Shown here one piece after another: positions 6,294-8,557 of a stretch of DNA of 8,557 nucleotides (position 1 is its first letter; every line of letters starts with the position of its first letter). A program made the position numbers and the translations under genes. The notes under the pieces are model-generated. The model ran no database searches. It was not told the origin of the DNA and saw only the letters and a program-made list of their open reading frames with translations. This DNA comes from Calditrichota bacterium (GTDB lineage Bacteria > Zhuqueibacterota > Zhuqueibacteria > Zhuqueibacterales > Geothermadaptataceae): contig QQUM01000759.1 of NCBI GenBank assembly GCA_008501545.1, forward strand, positions 1 through 8,557. Reading direction: 5' to 3'.

Positions 6294-6515
6294 TTAACGG
6301 TTAATTTCCCTGACAAAAGGAATAATCGCCATATGACGTGCTCTTTTCACCGCCATAGCAAGCATGCGCTGGTGCGTTGCACAATTTCCACTTGTGCGAC
6401 GCGGAATAATTTTCCCTTGCTCAGTCAGAAAACGATTGAGAAATTTATCGTTTTTATAGTCAACATGTTTGATGCCCTCTTCACAAAAGCGGCATATCCG
6501 ACGTTTTTTAATCAT
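6294..6515 (-). CDS. rpsR: 30S ribosomal protein bS18
   Basis: A 73-residue protein of the usual length. It binds 16S rRNA as a heterodimer with bS6, whose gene lies upstream in the same operon. The core is typical: [21 protein letters not shown], then [26 protein letters not shown]8-x2-C11 and C45-x2-H48 are retained, as in the zinc-binding form of S18. The ATG at 6515 has a strong ribosome site (see the separate entry). The gene is 49 bp downstream of the ssb remnant. Confidence 0.97.
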   Translation of the reverse strand: MIKKRRICRFCEEGIKHVDYKNDKFLNRFLTEQGKIIPRRTSGNCATHQRMLAMAVKRARHMAIIPFVREINR

Positions 6516-6520
6516 TTAAA

Positions 6521-6528
6521 ATCTCCTT
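6521..6528 (-). promoter_or_regulatory. Strong Shine-Dalgarno for rpsR
   Basis: AAGGAGAT on the minus strand, 5 bases before the rpsR ATG. It allows rpsR to be translated independently of the damaged ssb reading frame upstream. Confidence 0.85.
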
Positions 6529-6551
6529 CGAAATGTAAGATCTTCGTATCT

Positions 6552-6873
6552 AAAATTGATTTCATCATCCTTTTTGTGATGGGAGCTTCCAAAATTTCAT
6601 ATCCTGCTGGTCATAGTGGAAACCAGCATGATCATATAAATCAATGCTATCAGAAGCCTCTTCTCCGGATGATTCATCATTTTTACGTTTATTCAGGAAT
6701 TGAATGCGACGCGCTTTATTCTCAACAACATTTTTGCTTGAGCCGTCCTCATTCATCCAGGTTTGGCTTTGCAACTCACCATCAACGAGCACCGCACTGC
6801 CTTTTTGAAGAATCTGCTTGCAGCTTCCAGCCAGGATATACCAGGCAACAATCCCGGCAATCAATTCATGCAA
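6552..6873 (-). pseudogene. ssb: ssb remnant: 5'-truncated single-stranded DNA-binding protein gene
   Basis: The open frame from TTG 6873 to TGA 6565 gives 102 residues. GIVAWYILAGSCKQILQKGSAVLVDGEL and VENKARRIQFLNKR match the second half of the SSB OB-fold (compare the usual IVAW.kLAeic..ylkKGs.vyveG and A..vqFL). The first 50-55 residues of a normal SSB are absent. The frame is closed upstream by TGA at 6903-6901 inside rpsF, and only 17 bases separate the TTG from the rpsF stop. There is no ribosome site. The frame ends PSQKG without the DDxPF tip, but the next frame encodes DDEINF at 6569-6552, directly after an A5 run, which suggests a 3' frameshift. Position between rpsF and rpsR is the classic ssb locus. 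A short expressed product cannot be excluded. Confidence 0.75.
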
Positions 6874-6890
6874 TGCTGTTTGGAAAAAAA

Positions 6891-7439
6891 TTACTTGCTT
6901 TCATCTGTTTTTTCCGGTGTTGCATCTGCATCTTCCGGTTTTTCTTCTTCAGTAGTTTCAGGTGTTTGCGTTTCCTGCTCAGGTGCAGCCGAATCAGTTT
7001 TTTCAGGTTCTTCAGTTTCAGCAACGACTTCATCTGTATCCGGTTCGGCTTTATCCTTTTTCCTTGTCTGCGCATCATCTGAAGGTGATGCATCTTTTTC
7101 AATCTTCGCATTATCAGCATCTTCAACAGCTAATTGTTCTGCTGCAAGCTGATTTTTTCCAATTTTCAGGGTTAAATAACGAAGGACGTTTTCGCTTAAT
7201 CGATATTCGCGTTCGAGCAATGAAATTAATTGCCCCGGTCCGATGAATCTAAGGAATACGTAAAAACCGTACTGCTTTTTATTAATTTCGTAGGCAAGAC
7301 GACGTTTACCCAGCTCTTCAGAACTTTCAATTTTACCACCGTGGTTGGTGATGAAGTTCTTCACATTATTAATTCGTTCTTCGATATCTTCACTCTTCGC
7401 TTGAGAGTCAAAAACAACGGCAGTTTCATACAATTGCAA
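6891..7439 (-). CDS. rpsF: 30S ribosomal protein bS6 with long acidic C-terminal tail
   Basis: Residues 1-97 are the bS6 domain: LYETAVVFDS, a helix with IEERI..VKNFI, HGGKIESSEELGKRRLAYEINKKQYGFYVFLRF and LSENVLRYLTLKI. It binds 16S rRNA together with bS18. Typical bS6 has about 95-135 residues; this one has 182. Residues 98-182 are a low-complexity tail rich in Glu, Asp, Thr, Pro and Ala, with about 30 acidic residues, probably disordered. The start is TTG at 7439-7437: an AGGAG lies 8 bases upstream, an in-frame TAA precedes it, and there is no in-frame ATG nearby. Translation from this TTG gives MQLYETAV, the expected bS6 N-terminus. It is first in the ribosomal operon; its stop lies 17 bases before the ssb remnant. 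Confidence 0.95.
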   Translation of the reverse strand: MQLYETAVVFDSQAKSEDIEERINNVKNFITNHGGKIESSEELGKRRLAYEINKKQYGFYVFLRFIGPGQLISLLEREYRLSENVLRYLTLKIGKNQLAAEQLAVEDADNAKIEKDASPSDDAQTRKKDKAEPDTDEVVAETEEPEKTDSAAPEQETQTPETTEEEKPEDADATPEKTDESK

Positions 7440-7447
7440 AATACTAT

Positions 7448-7452
7448 CTCCT
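7448..7452 (-). promoter_or_regulatory. Shine-Dalgarno AGGAG deciding the rpsF TTG start
   Basis: AGGAG on the minus strand, 8 bases before the TTG at 7439. It is the only ribosome site near the bS6 N-terminus and argues for TTG initiation there. Confidence 0.75.
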
Positions 7453-7453
7453 G

Positions 7454-7482
7454 ATTATAATTTCCCACAACAAAACTCACAA
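7454..7482 (-). promoter_or_regulatory. Sigma70-like promoter candidate for the ribosomal-protein operon
   Basis: TTGTGA (7482-7477) and a perfect TATAAT (7459-7454) lie 17 bases apart on the minus strand. The match is strong, but the start it predicts (about 7447) falls just after the AGGAG ribosome site. The transcript would then be nearly leaderless. Either that occurs, or the true promoter lies further upstream and this match is coincidental. Confidence 0.45.
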
Positions 7483-7529
7483 ACAAAAATGCGTTTTATT
7501 GCATGAAAACAATTCTATTTATGTCGATT

Positions 7530-7573
7530 AAATCCCGCCTGCAAAAAGTATGAACTATATGCAAGCGAGATCT
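7530..7573 (-). terminator. Hairpin, probable terminator after hppA
   Basis: The minus-strand RNA pairs 7571-7560 with 7543-7532 (12 bp, ATCTCGCTTGCA with TGCAGGCGGGAT) around a 16-base loop, then UU and AAUC. One or two outer pairs can extend it. Two pairs are U-G wobbles that would be A-C mismatches on the plus strand, which supports minus-strand function. It lies about 10 bases past the hppA stop. The U-run is short, so termination may be inefficient. Confidence 0.55.
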
Positions 7574-7580
7574 TTATTTT

Positions 7581-8557
7581 CTAATTCAGTAAAAGCGGAG
7601 CAATCACTAATGAGATAACACTCATTAACTTTATTAAAATGTTTAGCGACGGGCCGGAAGTATCTTTAAAAGGATCACCCACAGTATCACCAACGACTGC
7701 TGCCTTATGTGGTTCAGAACCTTTACCGTACTCCTTCCCATCTATGGTGATTCCTTCTTCTATCATTTTTTTCGCGTTATCCCAGGCACCACCAGCGTTC
7801 GCTTGAAAAATAGCCAGCAAGACGCCGCACACGGTTACACCTGCCAGCATCCCGCCTAGCATTTCAGCGCCACCGAGCAATCCTACAAGAACCGGCGTAA
7901 TGACAGCCATTAAACCAGGTAAAACCATTTGTCTAATTGCTGCAGCCGTAGAAATTTCTACACATTTCCCATATTCTGCTGAGCCATCCGCTGCATCAAA
8001 TGTATTTTGATCTGCTTTCGACCATTTTTCAAAATCAGTTCCTTCATTTCTCTGCATTGTTTCTAATGCTGCTTTCAACTCAGGGATTTGGTTAAATTGA
8101 CGACGCACTTCCTGGATCATCGCCATTGCAGAACGACCAACTGCCTGCATTGCCATGGAAGAAAACAACATTGGCATCATGCCGCCAAGAAACAATCCAG
8201 CCATCACATTTGCTTTTGAAATATCAATTGTCAAAATTTTCGCAGAGGTCATGTAAGCTCCAAAGAGAGCCAGCGATGTCAGTGCAGCGGAACCAATCGC
8301 AAAACCTTTTCCAATGGCTGCCGTCGTATTACCAACCGCATCAAGCTTATCCGTGCGAGAGCGAACTTCGCTGGGTAAATTGGACATTTCTGCGATTCCG
8401 CCAGCGTTATCAGATATCGGGCCATATGCATCAACAGCTAATTGAATTCCGGTATTTGAAAGCATGCCCACTGCTGCAATTGCAATTCCGTACAATCCGG
8501 CAAATTCAAATGCTGCAATAATGGAGGATGCGATAATAATAATCGGTAGTGTGGTTG
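7581..8557 (-). CDS. hppA: K+-dependent membrane-bound pyrophosphatase, C-terminal part
   Basis: The C-terminal 325 residues of an ion-pumping integral-membrane pyrophosphatase; the frame stays open through the right edge (…[10 protein letters not shown]…), so the N-terminal half is outside. The enzyme couples PPi hydrolysis to H+ and/or Na+ export. Visible signatures, numbered from the TTG at 8495, are: [22 protein letters not shown] (16-37, substrate/metal site), [22 protein letters not shown] (52-73), [17 protein letters not shown], and near the C-terminus [34 protein letters not shown] has Ala and Gly where K+-independent enzymes have Lys and Thr, so it belongs to the K+-dependent class. 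The Glu that helps separate Na+ from H+ pumps lies outside the window. Several hydrophobic helices are evident. It is followed by a hairpin and then the rpsF operon. Confidence 0.97.
   Translation of the reverse strand, partial: TTLPIIIIASSIIAAFEFAGLYGIAIAAVGMLSNTGIQLAVDAYGPISDNAGGIAEMSNLPSEVRSRTDKLDAVGNTTAAIGKGFAIGSAALTSLALFGAYMTSAKILTIDISKANVMAGLFLGGMMPMLFSSMAMQAVGRSAMAMIQEVRRQFNQIPELKAALETMQRNEGTDFEKWSKADQNTFDAADGSAEYGKCVEISTAAAIRQMVLPGLMAVITPVLVGLLGGAEMLGGMLAGVTVCGVLLAIFQANAGGAWDNAKKMIEEGITIDGKEYGKGSEPHKAAVVGDTVGDPFKDTSGPSLNILIKLMSVISLVIAPLLLN

Noticed and set aside
6884..6890. T7 run just after the rpsF stop, considered as a terminator tail
   Set aside because: No stable hairpin precedes it on the minus strand, and the downstream genes rpsR and rplI belong to the same operon.
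6333..7082. 249-codon plus-strand open frame opposite rpsR, ssb remnant and rpsF
   Set aside because: It lies antisense to well-identified genes; its Phe/Ser/Cys-rich C-terminus is the mirror of the Glu/Lys-rich bS6 tail. It is a shadow frame.
6763..7152. Serine-rich plus-strand open frame
   Set aside because: Ser/Ala/Val repeats are the complement of the repetitive acidic rpsF tail, not an independent gene.

Overview
The window reads as chromosomal housekeeping DNA from a Gram-negative-type bacterium, moderately AT-rich, without mobile elements, CRISPR or tRNA/rRNA genes. The rpsF-ssb-rpsR-rplI ribosomal cluster, a K+-dependent membrane pyrophosphatase, a YbbR-domain protein, TsaD, a large BatA-like von Willebrand A (VWA) membrane protein and a receiver-PATAN protein together suggest a member of the wider FCB/Calditrichota/KSB1-like groups. 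That placement is inference and has low confidence.

Layout from left to right. (1) Positions 1-146 (minus) hold the first 48 codons of a membrane protein resembling the dolichol kinase/phosphatidate cytidylyltransferase family. (2) Positions 147-783 are a 637-bp AT-rich gap between divergent genes. It carries six copies of the DnaA-box core TTATCCA, three of them in the perfect 9-mer TTATCCACA, plus an inverted pair, a hairpin and short repeats. This is the most interesting part of the window and the best candidate for a replication origin (oriC). (3) Positions 784-1566 (plus) encode a receiver-PATAN protein whose receiver has lost its phosphorylation residues. (4) Positions 1567-5696 (minus) are a tightly coupled ybbR-tsaD-VWA operon, with a TAATG overlap and a 6-bp gap. 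(5) A rho-independent terminator at 5722-5749 separates it from the ribosomal-protein operon rpsF-(ssb remnant)-rpsR-rplI at 5787-7439 (minus). (6) A second hairpin at 7530-7573 follows hppA, whose C-terminal half fills 7581-8557 (minus) and runs off the right edge.

How the genes relate: rpsF/rpsR/rplI make 30S and 50S ribosomal proteins, and tsaD makes the tRNA t6A modification enzyme subunit, so most of the window serves translation. hppA supplies an ion gradient from pyrophosphate. The ssb gene normally found between rpsF and rpsR survives only as a 5'-truncated piece, apparently frameshifted at its 3' end, so a functional ssb should lie elsewhere. The bS6 protein has an unusual acidic tail of about 85 residues. 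No clearly new multi-gene system is visible. The observations worth following are the putative oriC, the ssb decay, the degenerate receiver and the uncharacterised VWA protein coupled to tsaD.
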